The notes: generated by a model from the letters alone, not told the origin. Shown: positions 1-10,869, numbered from the stretch's first letter. The stretch: DNA of 64,000 bases from Pseudanabaena frigida (GCA_003242085.1 QBML01000011.1:62001-126000); one strand, 5' to 3'. Numbers and translations are program-made.

Positions 1-279
1 TGGAATGCTATGGGTTAAAGGGTTTTCTTTTAATATGGTACATATTTCATAGCCATCAATATCAGGCATTAAAATATCAAGCAATATTATGTCAGGCGAT
101 TGTTTGTCGATAAAATCTAAAGCTTCTATACCACTTATAACTTGTTTGACTTGATAACCCTTGTTGGCTAACATTAGTGACAAAACTTTAAGATTACTAA
201 TGTTATCGTCAACTAATAGGATTAGGTAATTGCCCGAATCCTTCTCTTCTTTAGCGTGATGTAGTTCTTGACTATGCAT
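1..279 (-). CDS. Response regulator receiver-domain protein (N-terminal part, runs off window edge)
   Basis: Reverse-strand translation from ATG at 279: MHSQELHHAKEEKDSGNYLILLVDDNISNLKVLSLMLANKGYQVKQVISGIEALDFIDKQSPDIILLDILMPDIDGYEICTILKENPLTHSIP; REC motifs VDD, LLDILMPDIDG. Confidence 0.85.
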   Translation of the reverse strand, partial: MHSQELHHAKEEKDSGNYLILLVDDNISNLKVLSLMLANKGYQVKQVISGIEALDFIDKQSPDIILLDILMPDIDGYEICTILKENPLTHSIP

Positions 280-559
280 TGCATAAAAAAGTATTTTTTG
301 AATGTTACTCTCTTTTTGTTGGGATTGTCAATTATTTTTCTTGTTAGGTATTATTATCATTAGATCTTGTTAGAGGTTTTAATATAATTTTAATTAATTA
401 ATCTGCTTTATAAAAGCTCGTAGTTAACGTGACAATATTTTGTTTCTTATAGTTGTTAGATGTACATCTAGTTTGTGATATTTTAATTGCTTTAGCTATT
501 GTCGGTTTTGGCTTTCTATTGCTATAGATGCTCTTTAATGCAATCTTCTGTTAATATTT

Positions 560-1189
560 ATGGAATCGCCGCAACAAATTTTGGAGTTTCTAGATCGCCG
601 TTTTGCTGCGATTGAGATGCCTTGTTTGAGAAATATGAATGTTGATTATATTTTCTCAAGGCTAATTGCTTTTCTCGATGATAGTCGTTGGATGATCTTG
701 TTTAACTCGATTACTTGGTGTCCTGCAGGTGAAGGGCTGACGACGTTGGTGGAATGTGTTGGCAATTGTGTAAATGGTAGGCAGGGAATTGACAACGATC
801 GCTATTTTATTACTGGTCAAATTCGATATGACGAACTACTCAATCTCTACAATGTGAGCGTTCGCGGTCAAGCTATTCCTATTTCCGAATTAGATATTAT
901 TCCTCACCCTGATTTATTTACTGAGCATGAAATTGCCATAGCGATCGCGCTTTTAGAAAACTACCGCGAAGATTTACTTGCTTCTAACAATGAATATCAA
1001 GTCTTTCTTCCAGAAGGACTAACTGAAGTGTTGCGGCTAAATGAATGGCATCATCCAGATTGGAATTGCCCACCGAGCCAGACGGAGAGCTTCCCTTTGA
1101 TTGCAGAGGTTCTATTTACGGGCAACTCCGCTCTATACAAACCACCAGCAAGTCCCAATACTAATTGGCGATTTTGGTTTCCCAAGTAG
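560..1189 (+). CDS. Hypothetical protein
   Basis: 209-aa ORF with cyanobacterial codon usage; no family recognised. Confidence 0.6.
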   Translation: MESPQQILEFLDRRFAAIEMPCLRNMNVDYIFSRLIAFLDDSRWMILFNSITWCPAGEGLTTLVECVGNCVNGRQGIDNDRYFITGQIRYDELLNLYNVSVRGQAIPISELDIIPHPDLFTEHEIAIAIALLENYREDLLASNNEYQVFLPEGLTEVLRLNEWHHPDWNCPPSQTESFPLIAEVLFTGNSALYKPPASPNTNWRFWFPK

Positions 1190-1193
1190 GGAT

Positions 1194-2195
1194 TCAGAGT
1201 TTGCCAAATTGCCATTGAGTTACTTGCAATCTAGATTCTCGTCCAGTTATATTCCAATCTCGATAGTCTCCGTAGGTCGTGATAGTTAGTTTTGAACTAT
1301 TGGCTTGATTCGTGAAACTCATGAGGCAATAGCCATCACCACTGCATACTTCTAATTCAGGGATTTCACCGCAGATCGGAGCTTTGCCGCCAACATTGTT
1401 CTTGCAGTTCGGATTGCTTGTAGGTAGCCAATTATTTTTTAGTAAGGCACTTCGTAAATCTGCGTAAGCCATTTGCTTCGTCAAAATTGCTGCTACAGAG
1501 GCTTCGCTGCTATCGATCTGCGATCGCAAAGATGGTTGAGATTGTAGTTTTTGGGTCAGATTCCAGCATCCATTGCGATGCTCAAAAATGTAAGCATTCG
1601 GTTCTCCATAGGTTTTAACAAGGGTTTCTTCTAGATCTTTATCAGTTCCTGCATATCGATATTGGGCTTTAATGTAATCCACTCGAAATGTCTTTTCATT
1701 AACTTTCTGGATGTCTATCTTCAGTCTGGTGTAAGGGCTATTATCAACTTGTGAAGGAACTAGTTGTACCCATTTATAGTCTCTGAGGTCAATGCTGAAT
1801 TCATCATTTTTTCTACTCATGACCTCTAAGAGCTTACTTGGATCTTGGTAATCTCTAACTTGTACATATGGTGAAGTATAGATATAGCGTATGTCATTGC
1901 CTGGATTATCTTTACCGCGCACAAATTGCTCAAAAAAGCTTTTATACTCTTCTGTCGCGCATGATTGTGGAAGAGCCGCATTGATTTGGGTGTCAACTTT
2001 TACCTCTTTAGCGCGATCGGGACTCAGATTGCTCTGACCTATAGGCGGTTTGCTAGTAGCGCGATCGTTGCTGCCTGATGAAACTGCGGTTGATTCCTTT
2101 ACTATTTTGTTATCGTCTAAAGCCTTAGTAGAAGACATACCGCAGGCTTGGAGCATTAACACGAGAGCTACGATCGCAGTTTTTCTGTAGCGCAT
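1194..2195 (-). CDS. Hypothetical lipoprotein
   Basis: 333-aa ORF with lipobox-like N-terminus (VLMLQACG). Confidence 0.7.
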   Translation of the reverse strand: MRYRKTAIVALVLMLQACGMSSTKALDDNKIVKESTAVSSGSNDRATSKPPIGQSNLSPDRAKEVKVDTQINAALPQSCATEEYKSFFEQFVRGKDNPGNDIRYIYTSPYVQVRDYQDPSKLLEVMSRKNDEFSIDLRDYKWVQLVPSQVDNSPYTRLKIDIQKVNEKTFRVDYIKAQYRYAGTDKDLEETLVKTYGEPNAYIFEHRNGCWNLTQKLQSQPSLRSQIDSSEASVAAILTKQMAYADLRSALLKNNWLPTSNPNCKNNVGGKAPICGEIPELEVCSGDGYCLMSFTNQANSSKLTITTYGDYRDWNITGRESRLQVTQWQFGKL

Positions 2196-2516
2196 ACAGA
2201 CTTTTTCTCAGCTATAAAATTACATACATCCCAATAGTCGAAAAATCGGCAATTCTGTTCCATATTGCTCGTAAAAAATGTTTTGTTAAGCAATATGGTC
2301 GTTATAACAGAAAAGTTTAAAGCAGTAAGATTTGCGTTGTTATTTGTGAAACAGATTAACTTACTGTTTCGTCACGATAGAGACATCTATGCATATAGTC
2401 ACTTAGGTTGACATAAAATCCTAAAAATCCATTAGTGACGATTTTCGGCGCTAATTGTCTCTAGAGTTTTATGTCCTGTAATTGAGGTTTTGTCGTTCTA
2501 GATTTACATAAATTTT

Positions 2517-3563
2517 ATGAGCCGATTAGCAAACTTCAAAACTATCAGATATTGGATTGTCTCTATTATTAGTCTATGTATAGTTTTGGTTGGACTGATG
2601 GGATGTCAAGCCCAAGTCTCCGATGCTCAGTTAGATCAATGGTATAAAGAAGCGATCGCTGAGAACTCGCGCCTCACTGAAACCTACGGCTCCAACTTAA
2701 CTGATAATTGGATCGTTAGAGTCCAAGGGCAAGTTCAGAAACCAATCACCCTCAATTGGAAAGAAATCGAAGCTCTTGCTGACACTAAATTCAACAGTAT
2801 CAATGCTCATCTGGGCGATCTCACTACCCCACATGAGTTTCAGGGTATTTCTGTTCAAAAGTTACTAGAAAAAGCGATCGTCAACTCTGGCGTTGAGGAT
2901 CTGACAATTGTTGCTGCGGATGCTTACTACGCCACGATTACTCTCAAAGATATATATCGCAATCAAGGATTATTGACAATTTTAGAAGCTGGTAAACCAA
3001 TTCGCCGCAATGAAGGTGGACCAATCCATCTAGCATATTTTAGAGACGCTCAATTGCCTCAAGAAGAAATCAAAAAACAACGCTGGGTGCATTATGTAAC
3101 GCACTTAGTTGTAGGAACAGAACCTTTACGGTTGAAAGTTGAAAAAGAGACTATAGAACTTGCCGACTTAGAGAAACTTCCAACCCACAGGATAACGATG
3201 CTAGTTGGATACAAGATTGGCTGGAAATACGAACCTGTTGACCTGATTGGGGTCAAACTACGAGATATTCTCCGCAGCCAAAATGTGGTTATACCTAATG
3301 AATCGGTTGTGAGGGTGCGTCGTAAGTCTATGGATGACCTCGATCCGCAAAAATCTGTAAAGATTCCCGCAAACTTAATTAATGATTGTGACGTAATGCT
3401 GGCGTACAAGTGGGGGACAGATGCTCAAAGTATCCCTGCTAGCAAGGGTGGACCGATAACCCTTGCCTATGGTAACAACTGCCCTAGTGATGCCGTCAAG
3501 AATCTAGCTTGGCTGCCCTTTGTCGAATCTATATCAGTCGAGTCTGCGGAAACAAAGCTATGA
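2517..3563 (+). CDS. Molybdopterin-dependent oxidoreductase (sulfite-oxidase-like) domain lipoprotein
   Basis: Lipobox (LVGLMGCQ) then oxidoreductase molybdopterin-binding-like sequence (WIVRVQGQVQKPITLNWKEIEAL, GGPIHLAYF, GGPITLAYG). Confidence 0.7.
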   Translation: MSRLANFKTIRYWIVSIISLCIVLVGLMGCQAQVSDAQLDQWYKEAIAENSRLTETYGSNLTDNWIVRVQGQVQKPITLNWKEIEALADTKFNSINAHLGDLTTPHEFQGISVQKLLEKAIVNSGVEDLTIVAADAYYATITLKDIYRNQGLLTILEAGKPIRRNEGGPIHLAYFRDAQLPQEEIKKQRWVHYVTHLVVGTEPLRLKVEKETIELADLEKLPTHRITMLVGYKIGWKYEPVDLIGVKLRDILRSQNVVIPNESVVRVRRKSMDDLDPQKSVKIPANLINDCDVMLAYKWGTDAQSIPASKGGPITLAYGNNCPSDAVKNLAWLPFVESISVESAETKL

Positions 3564-5116
3564 AACTTACGGCATCCAAACCCAAATTTTGGCAGTTCCA
3601 GCAACGCGCCAAAAAAAGCTTAGGACAGAAAAAGTTAATTCTATTTCGTTCGATTCAGACGCGGATGATTACAGCAATTACTTTGCTAATCTTGCTAGTC
3701 GTCACAGCGATAATTTGGTTATGGGCAACCAATGAGACGGAATTCTATCGACAGCAAAAAATTCAACAAGTAGAATCTTTTGCTGCTGCCTTTGGTCAAA
3801 CTCTCCAGTTAGAGTTAGGAGATAGGAATTGGGCGAATATGCGGACGAAGATGAATTTGATCATGCAAAGCAATGAGGATTTTGTTTACGTCATTGTCAG
3901 CGATCGCCGTGAAAATCATCAAATTGTTTCCGCCGCACCAGCAGAAATTGCAGGACAGTTTATGCCCGACCTAGTCCCAGTTTCTGTGAGTAAAGCCGCA
4001 GTTCACTACGGACAAGTAAACTTCATAACTAGCCTCAAGGCAAGAATTGCTGAAACATATTTGCTACGTGATATCGATTTCCCCCCAAATATATTACGAG
4101 CGAAAAGAGGAGAGAGAATCATTGAGGCGGCGATCGATATTCCTGATAACTACAAGCTTGAGGCAGTCAATGGAACATTTCGGGTGGGAATTACTTTGCG
4201 GAAAATGGACGATCAAATTGTCAATGCAGTTACTAAGACCTTGGCAGTGGGAGCGATCGCTTTATTCTTAGGCATTATCGCCGCTTATTATTTGTCTTGG
4301 ATCTTGAGTCAACCAATTTTGCGATTACGTGAAAGTGCCTCGCGTCTTGCGTCTGGAGAGCTAGATCACCGCGTGACGATCCTTAGCCAAGATGAACTAG
4401 GGGCATTGGGCAGATCGTTTAACGATATGTCGGATTCATTACAAGCTTCTTTTGGAAAGCTCCAAAAAACCTTAGACTCCTTTGAGAGATTTGTCCCCGA
4501 AAAATTTTTACAGGTGATTGCGCCACGAGGCATTGAAAACATTGCCGTCGGTGAATATGCCAAGCACAATATCACAATTCTTTTTTCAGATATTCGTGGA
4601 TATACGGCGCTATCGGAATCTCAAACTCCTGAAGAAACATTCAAGTTTCTAAATGAATATATTGCCTATGTCGGCGATGCGATCGATGAATATGGCGGCT
4701 TTATTGACAAATACATCGGTGATGCAGTGATGGCGCTATTTGATGAAAATCATACAGATAGTGCTTTAAAAGCAGCGATCGCCATGCAGTTGGCGCTCAA
4801 AAAGTTCAATCAAAAGCGAGAACAATTAGGTTTGAGAACTATCGCTAGTGGGATTGGAATTCATCGAGGTGAAGTGGTAATGGGAACTGTTGGATTCACT
4901 TCCCGTATTGATTCAACGGTGATTGGTGATGCCGTAAATGTGTCGTCGCGGGTTGAGGGTTTAACTAAGAATTATAACTGTGAAATTTTGATCACTGATG
5001 CAGTTGTGTCAGCCTTAGAACATCCAGAGGATTTTAATTTGGATATAGTTGACGAATCTGTGAAAGTGAAAGGCAAAGAAATGGCGATTAAGTTGTATCG
5101 ACTAAACTTTGATTAA
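3560..5116 (+). CDS. Membrane-anchored adenylate/guanylate cyclase with HAMP domain
   Basis: TM helices, HAMP (SQPILRLRESASRLASGELDHRV), class III cyclase core (ITILFSDIRGYTALSE, GDAVMALFD, GDAVNVSSRVEGL). ATG at 3560 overlaps the upstream stop (ATGA), preferred over the track start at 3509. Confidence 0.9.
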   Translation: MKLTASKPKFWQFQQRAKKSLGQKKLILFRSIQTRMITAITLLILLVVTAIIWLWATNETEFYRQQKIQQVESFAAAFGQTLQLELGDRNWANMRTKMNLIMQSNEDFVYVIVSDRRENHQIVSAAPAEIAGQFMPDLVPVSVSKAAVHYGQVNFITSLKARIAETYLLRDIDFPPNILRAKRGERIIEAAIDIPDNYKLEAVNGTFRVGITLRKMDDQIVNAVTKTLAVGAIALFLGIIAAYYLSWILSQPILRLRESASRLASGELDHRVTILSQDELGALGRSFNDMSDSLQASFGKLQKTLDSFERFVPEKFLQVIAPRGIENIAVGEYAKHNITILFSDIRGYTALSESQTPEETFKFLNEYIAYVGDAIDEYGGFIDKYIGDAVMALFDENHTDSALKAAIAMQLALKKFNQKREQLGLRTIASGIGIHRGEVVMGTVGFTSRIDSTVIGDAVNVSSRVEGLTKNYNCEILITDAVVSALEHPEDFNLDIVDESVKVKGKEMAIKLYRLNFD

Positions 5117-5658
5117 TTCAGCCTATTTCTCCACTTGGCTAGTTTATCTTTAGTAGCGCTATCTATACGATTGCCAAGAAGATTGTTAGTATTTGCCTTT
5201 TGATTTTTTTGGCGACTTTGCACCGATCGCAGAGTTGCTTCCACTTCCTGTTCTAATGCTGTTGCCGATAGCCACTCAGCCCCAAACCCGACTGCGGTAA
5301 GCTGCTGAGCGCGATCGGAAGTGACGACAATAATGCGTTTTAAATGTCTCAGAGGATCGCGTCGGTATTTTCCACATTGACGCTCGATATAAGTATCCGC
5401 AGTTTCGTTATGATCGGTGAAATATAATCTCAGGTTTTTGGTAATCTTTTCGGCTTTTGCGGGGGTTGCTTGTACATAAGCATCAAATACTAATGTTGTC
5501 TTATAGCCGTGATAAGCGCTGAAGTTGACCATCGTCTCGGTTAAATGCGATCGCGCAATGTCAAACCCTTGCAGATCTCTCATTTCCTGCAAATGTCGCC
5601 ACAGCCCAATCACGTTATATGCGTCCACCAACATAACTGGTGGATGTTCCGAAGACAT
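5113..5658 (-). CDS. NYN-domain (YacP-like) ribonuclease family protein
   Basis: LVDAYNVIG, TADTYIERQ, IIVVTSDRAQQ motifs. Confidence 0.8.
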   Translation of the reverse strand: MSSEHPPVMLVDAYNVIGLWRHLQEMRDLQGFDIARSHLTETMVNFSAYHGYKTTLVFDAYVQATPAKAEKITKNLRLYFTDHNETADTYIERQCGKYRRDPLRHLKRIIVVTSDRAQQLTAVGFGAEWLSATALEQEVEATLRSVQSRQKNQKANTNNLLGNRIDSATKDKLAKWRNRLN

Positions 5659-5757
5659 AGTATTAGACCGCTAGTTAGAATTACTTATTTCAATTCTGAC
5701 ATTAGACTTTACAAATGTTGCATTTGTCTCGGATCAAATATCACATTAAATATCACA

Positions 5758-5870
5758 TATAGCAGTAGCCAGTTATGTTAGGACATCCCAAATAAATAGA
5801 GGCGGTGCGAAGCGCCGCCTCTATTTATTTGGGTTTTGAGAAAGCGCAAAGCGCTGTATAGCATTCCTAA
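5758..5870. repeat. MITE-like inverted-repeat element with palindromic core 5787-5833 (degenerate right end)
   Basis: TATAGCAGTAGCCAGTTATGTTAGGACA then perfect hairpin CCCAAATAAATAGAGGCGG..CCGCCTCTATTTATTTGGG. Confidence 0.6.
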
Positions 5871-5881
5871 ACAATACATGG

Positions 5882-5934
5882 GGCTTCGGCTTCGCTCAGC
5901 TAACAGTCAGCGTTGGCTGAGCGAAGCTGAAGCC
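5882..5934. repeat. Palindrome GGCTTCGGCTTCGCTCAGC..GCTGAGCGAAGCTGAAGCC
   Basis: 19-nt arms, one mismatch. Confidence 0.7.
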
Positions 5935-5983
5935 TGTACTTTTTCCATACATGAATTAGTTGCTATAGACTGCATTCAGATCT

Positions 5984-6024
5984 AAAAGATGAGGTGCGGC
6001 GCAAAGCGCCGCACCTCATCTTTT
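5984..6024. repeat. Palindrome AAAAGATGAGGTGCGGCGC..GCGCCGCACCTCATCTTTT
   Basis: Perfect hairpin. Confidence 0.75.
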
Positions 6025-6233
6025 GGGTTCTAAAATGGCTACTGCCATATCATTAGCAAATTTGACATTTTTTTTAAATTATGGGGTAATTTTAAAAATA
6101 ATCTCGGCACAATTCGCCTAATAACTCCATAATTATGCAAATTTTGCAGAATTAGACTGTGATAGAGCCTAGTTATTTTTGCTGAGATTTACAACTAAGA
6201 AGTTAGAGGAATTTTTAAATCAAGGAGAATTTT

Positions 6234-6731
6234 ATGACCATAGAAAGCCTTCTAACACTCTATAAAATACCCGTTCTTTTATTAATATTTTTATCTCCTT
6301 GGATTGCCTACTACATTTGCTTAGTTGTTCCGGGGACTAAAGAGGAACCCTACGTATTAAGTGTAAATTTGAGCGTATCTGCATTTGTAGCCATTGTATT
6401 TGCAGGCTACATAGCCTATGCCAGCAATACTGGAGGCTGGGGGAAATTAGGAAAAGAAGCGGATATTTTGTTGCTTTTATCTGCCCCTTATCATGTCATC
6501 TGCTCGATTATTCTTGCAAAAAAACGAATACCGCTTAGTCGGATTCCAGCCTTTAAATTTATCCAAGGCTTGATGTTAATGTCCCTAGTATTCATGTTTT
6601 TATCGTGGATTTCTAGCAGGATTCATTTATATTTCTTCTCATATTTGCCTTTCAACTCATTCTTAATAATTTTGGCAATAGTTCTCTTAATAGGTTATGT
6701 AGGATATACCAAAGTCTTTGGAGAAGATTAG
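6234..6731 (+). CDS. Hypothetical multi-pass membrane protein
   Basis: 165-aa ORF with several hydrophobic segments; AAGGAGAA Shine-Dalgarno-like sequence upstream. Confidence 0.65.
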   Translation: MTIESLLTLYKIPVLLLIFLSPWIAYYICLVVPGTKEEPYVLSVNLSVSAFVAIVFAGYIAYASNTGGWGKLGKEADILLLLSAPYHVICSIILAKKRIPLSRIPAFKFIQGLMLMSLVFMFLSWISSRIHLYFFSYLPFNSFLIILAIVLLIGYVGYTKVFGED

Positions 6732-6847
6732 TATGACTAAGCCATATGGTAGATTCCTAGTCTTTAAGAATTGACAGAAGACAGAACAATAACTTTAAAA
6801 AATAGTTTTTTAAGTTATAGAAAATTCGCCGAACTCATATTCATGTC

Positions 6848-6955
6848 AGTACAAATATCTGGTTGAAGATCGGGATTCGAACTAGACTAAATTTGATGAT
6901 TAAGAGATCGTACAAATGTTGCGTTTTTTATTGAATATTTTTAGTACAAATATCT
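6848..6955 (+). promoter_or_regulatory. Three (A/C)GTACAAAT repeats upstream of recA, candidate LexA-like sites
   Basis: AGTACAAATATCT at 6848-6860 and 6943-6955, CGTACAAATGTTGC at 6909-6922; partial match to reported cyanobacterial LexA consensus RGTACNNNDGTWCB. Confidence 0.3.
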
Positions 6956-7073
6956 AAATGCAAGTAAATACAAGGCGATCGCTTAAATTTCATTATAAAT
7001 TTAACACCTCAAATGCAGAAGCTTAGTGTCATAATGAGGCAGACTTACTAAACGAACTAAACCTCGAACGGCA

Positions 7074-8213
7074 ATGGCGAAAAATTCTTCTGCAACGGCA
7101 AATAGTCAAGTTGATAAGACTGCTGCGATCGCCCAAGCGACCAAATCTAGCATCAGCCCTGAGAAAAAGAAGGCGCTTGATGCAATCATGCAAAAAATCG
7201 AGAAGGATCACGGCAAAGGCTCGATTATGCGTTTGGGTGATGCCACTAATATGCGCGTTGAGACCATTCCTAGTGGCGCATTACCCCTCGATCTCGCCCT
7301 TGGTGGTGGATTACCTAAAGGACGAGTGATCGAAGTTTACGGGCCAGAAAGCTCTGGTAAAACTACTTTAGTCCTACACGCGATCGCGGAAGTACAAAAG
7401 CGTGGCGGTGTAGCTGCATTCGTTGATGCTGAACACGCACTAGATCCTACCTACGCTGCAAGCGTGGGCGTTGATATTAATAACTTGCTAATTTCCCAGC
7501 CCGACTCAGGGGAAATGGCGCTGGAAATCGTCGATAACCTCGTGCGATCGATGGCAGTGGATATTATCGCGATCGACTCAGTTGCGGCACTCGTCCCTCG
7601 TGCAGAAATCGAAGGCGAAATGGGAGCATCCCATGTTGGTTTACAAGCGAGATTGATGAGTCAGGCTCTGCGTAAAATTACAGCTAATGTCGGCAGATCT
7701 AATTGCATTGTTATTTTCTTAAACCAATTGCGTCAAAAAATTGGCGTATCCTACGGTAGTCCTGAGACAACTACAGGTGGAACCGCACTGAAGTTTTATG
7801 CTTCGGTACGTCTAGACATTCGTCGTATCCAAACTCTAAAAAAAGGTACAGAAGAATATGGAATTCGTGCCAAGGTCAAAGTTGCCAAAAACAAAGTTGC
7901 CCCACCTTTCCGAATTGCTGAATTTGACATTATCTTCGGTAAGGGTATTTCTACTGTCGGATGCCTTGTCGATCTTGCAGAAGAAATGAGTATCATTGTC
8001 CGTAAGGGTGCTTGGTATAGTTACCAAGGCGACAACATTGGACAAGGAAGGGATAACACGATCAAGTATATGGAAGACAAGCCAGAATTTGCTCAAGATG
8101 TAGAAAGACAAGTCCGAGAAAAACTCTCCGCAGGTGTAGCAGTTTCAGCAACCAAAGTCGTGCCTGAAGAAATTGAGCCTGAAGATGATGATGTCCCACC
8201 AGAAGATTTCTAG
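7074..8213 (+). CDS. recA: Recombinase RecA
   Basis: Canonical Rec[51 protein letters not shown]. Confidence 0.98.
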   Translation: MAKNSSATANSQVDKTAAIAQATKSSISPEKKKALDAIMQKIEKDHGKGSIMRLGDATNMRVETIPSGALPLDLALGGGLPKGRVIEVYGPESSGKTTLVLHAIAEVQKRGGVAAFVDAEHALDPTYAASVGVDINNLLISQPDSGEMALEIVDNLVRSMAVDIIAIDSVAALVPRAEIEGEMGASHVGLQARLMSQALRKITANVGRSNCIVIFLNQLRQKIGVSYGSPETTTGGTALKFYASVRLDIRRIQTLKKGTEEYGIRAKVKVAKNKVAPPFRIAEFDIIFGKGISTVGCLVDLAEEMSIIVRKGAWYSYQGDNIGQGRDNTIKYMEDKPEFAQDVERQVREKLSAGVAVSATKVVPEEIEPEDDDVPPEDF

Positions 8214-8234
8214 AAAAGCAGCGTAAGCTTTCCT

Positions 8235-8286
8235 TTTTTAATCATAAAAAAAGCTTGCATTGCAAGCTTTTTTTATGATTAAAAAA
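8235..8286. terminator. Bidirectional intrinsic terminator between convergent recA and ftn2
   Basis: TTTTTTAATCATAAAAAAAGCTTGCATTGCAAGCTTTTTTTATGATTAAAAAA. Confidence 0.8.
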
Positions 8287-8291
8287 TATGA

Positions 8292-10454
8292 TTAGAAAAC
8301 TAACATTTCGCGAATTAGCCATCTGTTATCTTTTTTCACCAAATCATATTCAACTGTATAGTTAGAATCCTCTTTTGAGGCTCCGCGATCTAGCTCGCCA
8401 TTGTTAAAGAAATTGCGTGACTCTGAAATTTTCGCAACTACCTTAGCTTTACTATCACCGTCAGGAATAACTTTATCAACTTCACTAGATTTTATTTGAT
8501 ACTGCAAATAGGAGTTGCCAGCTTTAAGATCCTTTGCCCTTCCTTTCCAATCACTCAATGCAGGCTCATCTAAAATTTCTTCTAAGAGATTATCTTCGTA
8601 GGTTTTGCCGAGTGCCTTTGACTTAGTTGACTGCCATGTTTCAATCACTTTAGTAGCAGTCTCTTTATTTAAGGGGCCAGCTTGAGCAGTTGCTACAGAG
8701 CTAGTTGTAACTTTAGTTGCTTCTATCAAGGAGGCGATCGGCTTCTCTAAAGGCACAAATGCCTCCGAGCGTGAAGAACCAATTAACGATCGAAAAGCCC
8801 AGACAACTAGCCATAGAGATGCACCAATTGAGGCGATCGCTACAGCGATTACAATTACTAAACGACCTAAATTAAATTTGCGTTTTGGCTGTGATGAATG
8901 AACTGGCGTATGAGCATGTCGTTTGACTTCTTTAACAGCTTCATTAATACCCTTTGCGGAAGTTCTTGTAGGTGGAACATTGCTGGGGCGGCGAGATTTT
9001 GGCAAATCTCGTGAAGCATTGATATTGCTACTGGACTGAGAATAGGAGGATGGACGTTCGAGAACTGGAACTGTAGAGCGCTGAAACCGATTTGGGGTCT
9101 CAGGTGCATAGGTAGACAGTCTCGGTTCGTTGCTGGCGCTGTTTTCAAAATCGCCCTTAACTGGTGAAAAATCGTCTAGAGATGTACTCAAACCTAAGCG
9201 ATCGCCACCTACAGGTGAAGTCCAGTCTGATGACAGCGAACCAGTATTGGGGAGCTCTTCTAAATACGATTGCACTTGCTCATCGGCAAAGTAATCCTTG
9301 AGAGATACGATTTGACTCATCAGATCGCGAAAATGTGGGTATACCTCTTCTTGCAACCAACGTTCGCTATAGAGACATAATCCTGGGAGCAAATCAGGTG
9401 CACCTTCAGAATTTTGACGAATGAATGCTATCTGATCTTCTTCAGAACTATTATCGATCGCCGCACTTGCTTCTTCGGTTTGTCCCAACAATAGAGCACA
9501 GACGGCTTTTTCCAGATAAATATCTTGCTTCGCACTGAGCTTAACCAGCAATCCCTTAGCACGACGAATCAGCGCAGGTTGGCGCTGCGAAAAACCACGG
9601 GCAATTAAAGCGTATACGGCTAAATAAGTAGCAACTGAAGATGGTCGCCGCGCTTCTTCTTCAAACAAAGTTTGCTGCTCGATCGCGGTCATATAGCTAC
9701 GCAATTGCTGAATAAATCGCAAAAAGTCGTCAATACCGAGGCTGGAATAGTCATTACCCGAGCCATCAATGCCGCGCCGCGCATCGAGCATTTCTTGCAA
9801 AAGTGCCATGCCTTTGCGATGCTCGTTGGTATGATTGTCAGGAGATGCTAACAATTCCAGAATGCGATAGGGACGGAGGCGAAATAGATCGGCTTGAATT
9901 TCACTGCGAATGCTGAGAAACAAACCTTCACGTAGTAGGATTTCTTGGGCTGATTCTAAAGCCGAGGCTGCCGATTCATATTGTCCTTGTTTCCAATATT
10001 CGCGACCAATATCTAGGAAGGATAGAGATACCGAGAGCAGTAGATCGGGATCGTGGGGCGAGATTCTTGCCGACTGGTGCTCGGCTTCTTCGGGGTCGTA
10101 ATAGGGTTTGGCTAGGGATAGAACTTTCTCGGATTCGCCGAGCTCGTACAAAATCAGTAATAGCCCTGCAAAGTCTTTTTCGTCAGCTTCAATTTGGGCA
10201 GGTAATGTGGCAACTGGGCGATCGCTAACTGGCTCATCCAAGTTACTAGCGGCAGTTGCAACACTAGGACGCTCGCGTTCAACTAAAATTTCATAAGCCT
10301 TATCGATAATCCGCTTGCGAGAGGCGATCGCTGCATCAGAATATTCGCGCCTTGGCATAGAGAGCAGGCGATCGCGATGGGCTTGATGTATCTTTTCTGG
10401 CACTGACAGATGTGTCAGACCAAGAATGCGGTAACAGTCTAGGGGAACTCTCAC
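8292..10454 (-). CDS. ftn2: Cell division protein Ftn2/ZipN (ARC6 homologue), J-domain-like N-terminus, TM, C-terminal IMS/DUF4101 domain
   Basis: N-terminal MRVPLDCYRILGLTHLSVPEKIHQAHRDR; single TM; C-terminal YTVEYDLVKKDNRWLI. Confidence 0.88.
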   Translation of the reverse strand: MRVPLDCYRILGLTHLSVPEKIHQAHRDRLLSMPRREYSDAAIASRKRIIDKAYEILVERERPSVATAASNLDEPVSDRPVATLPAQIEADEKDFAGLLLILYELGESEKVLSLAKPYYDPEEAEHQSARISPHDPDLLLSVSLSFLDIGREYWKQGQYESAASALESAQEILLREGLFLSIRSEIQADLFRLRPYRILELLASPDNHTNEHRKGMALLQEMLDARRGIDGSGNDYSSLGIDDFLRFIQQLRSYMTAIEQQTLFEEEARRPSSVATYLAVYALIARGFSQRQPALIRRAKGLLVKLSAKQDIYLEKAVCALLLGQTEEASAAIDNSSEEDQIAFIRQNSEGAPDLLPGLCLYSERWLQEEVYPHFRDLMSQIVSLKDYFADEQVQSYLEELPNTGSLSSDWTSPVGGDRLGLSTSLDDFSPVKGDFENSASNEPRLSTYAPETPNRFQRSTVPVLERPSSYSQSSSNINASRDLPKSRRPSNVPPTRTSAKGINEAVKEVKRHAHTPVHSSQPKRKFNLGRLVIVIAVAIASIGASLWLVVWAFRSLIGSSRSEAFVPLEKPIASLIEATKVTTSSVATAQAGPLNKETATKVIETWQSTKSKALGKTYEDNLLEEILDEPALSDWKGRAKDLKAGNSYLQYQIKSSEVDKVIPDGDSKAKVVAKISESRNFFNNGELDRGASKEDSNYTVEYDLVKKDNRWLIREMLVF

Positions 10455-10754
10455 TTTGCTTTTCTACCCAAAACTTCAATTGGAAATGCCGATCTGAACG
10501 CCGATAATGCCAACCTGTTTGCCTCTCAAAAAAGATGCTCCGTACCTAAAGTACAAATCTTTGCTTCAATGTACCTAAAAATTTGAGCACATTGAACGCC
10601 CGAATTATACACTAAGATAATTAACTTGGTGAGAATACCTAAATAAAACCAATAAATTTTATTTATAAAAGTTTTTTATAGCCTTCATCTTAGTTAATCA
10701 AATATCTTAGATGCAATGCTTTGCAGGACTTCTAAACATTTAGATTTTATATTT

Positions 10755-10843
10755 TATAGCAATGCAAGGTTGGCTTAGGACATATACCCAAATAAATGAA
10801 GACGACGCGAAGCGCCGCCTTCATTTATTTGGGTATTGCAATA
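10755..10843. repeat. MITE-like inverted-repeat element (core hairpin 10785-10835)
   Basis: TATAGCAATGCAAG..TTAGGACATATACCCAAATAAATGAAG..hairpin..GGGTATTGCAATA. Confidence 0.65.
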
Positions 10844-10869
10844 AATAAACCGATCTGGCGATCGCATTA

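Noticed and set aside
6850-6920. tRNA-like remnant on minus strand (CTCTTAATC..GTTCGAATCCCGATCTTCAACCA)
   Set aside because: Resembles a tRNA-Lys anticodon loop plus T-loop, but stems do not pair and there is no D-arm; not reported as an RNA gene. tRNAscan/Infernal would settle it.
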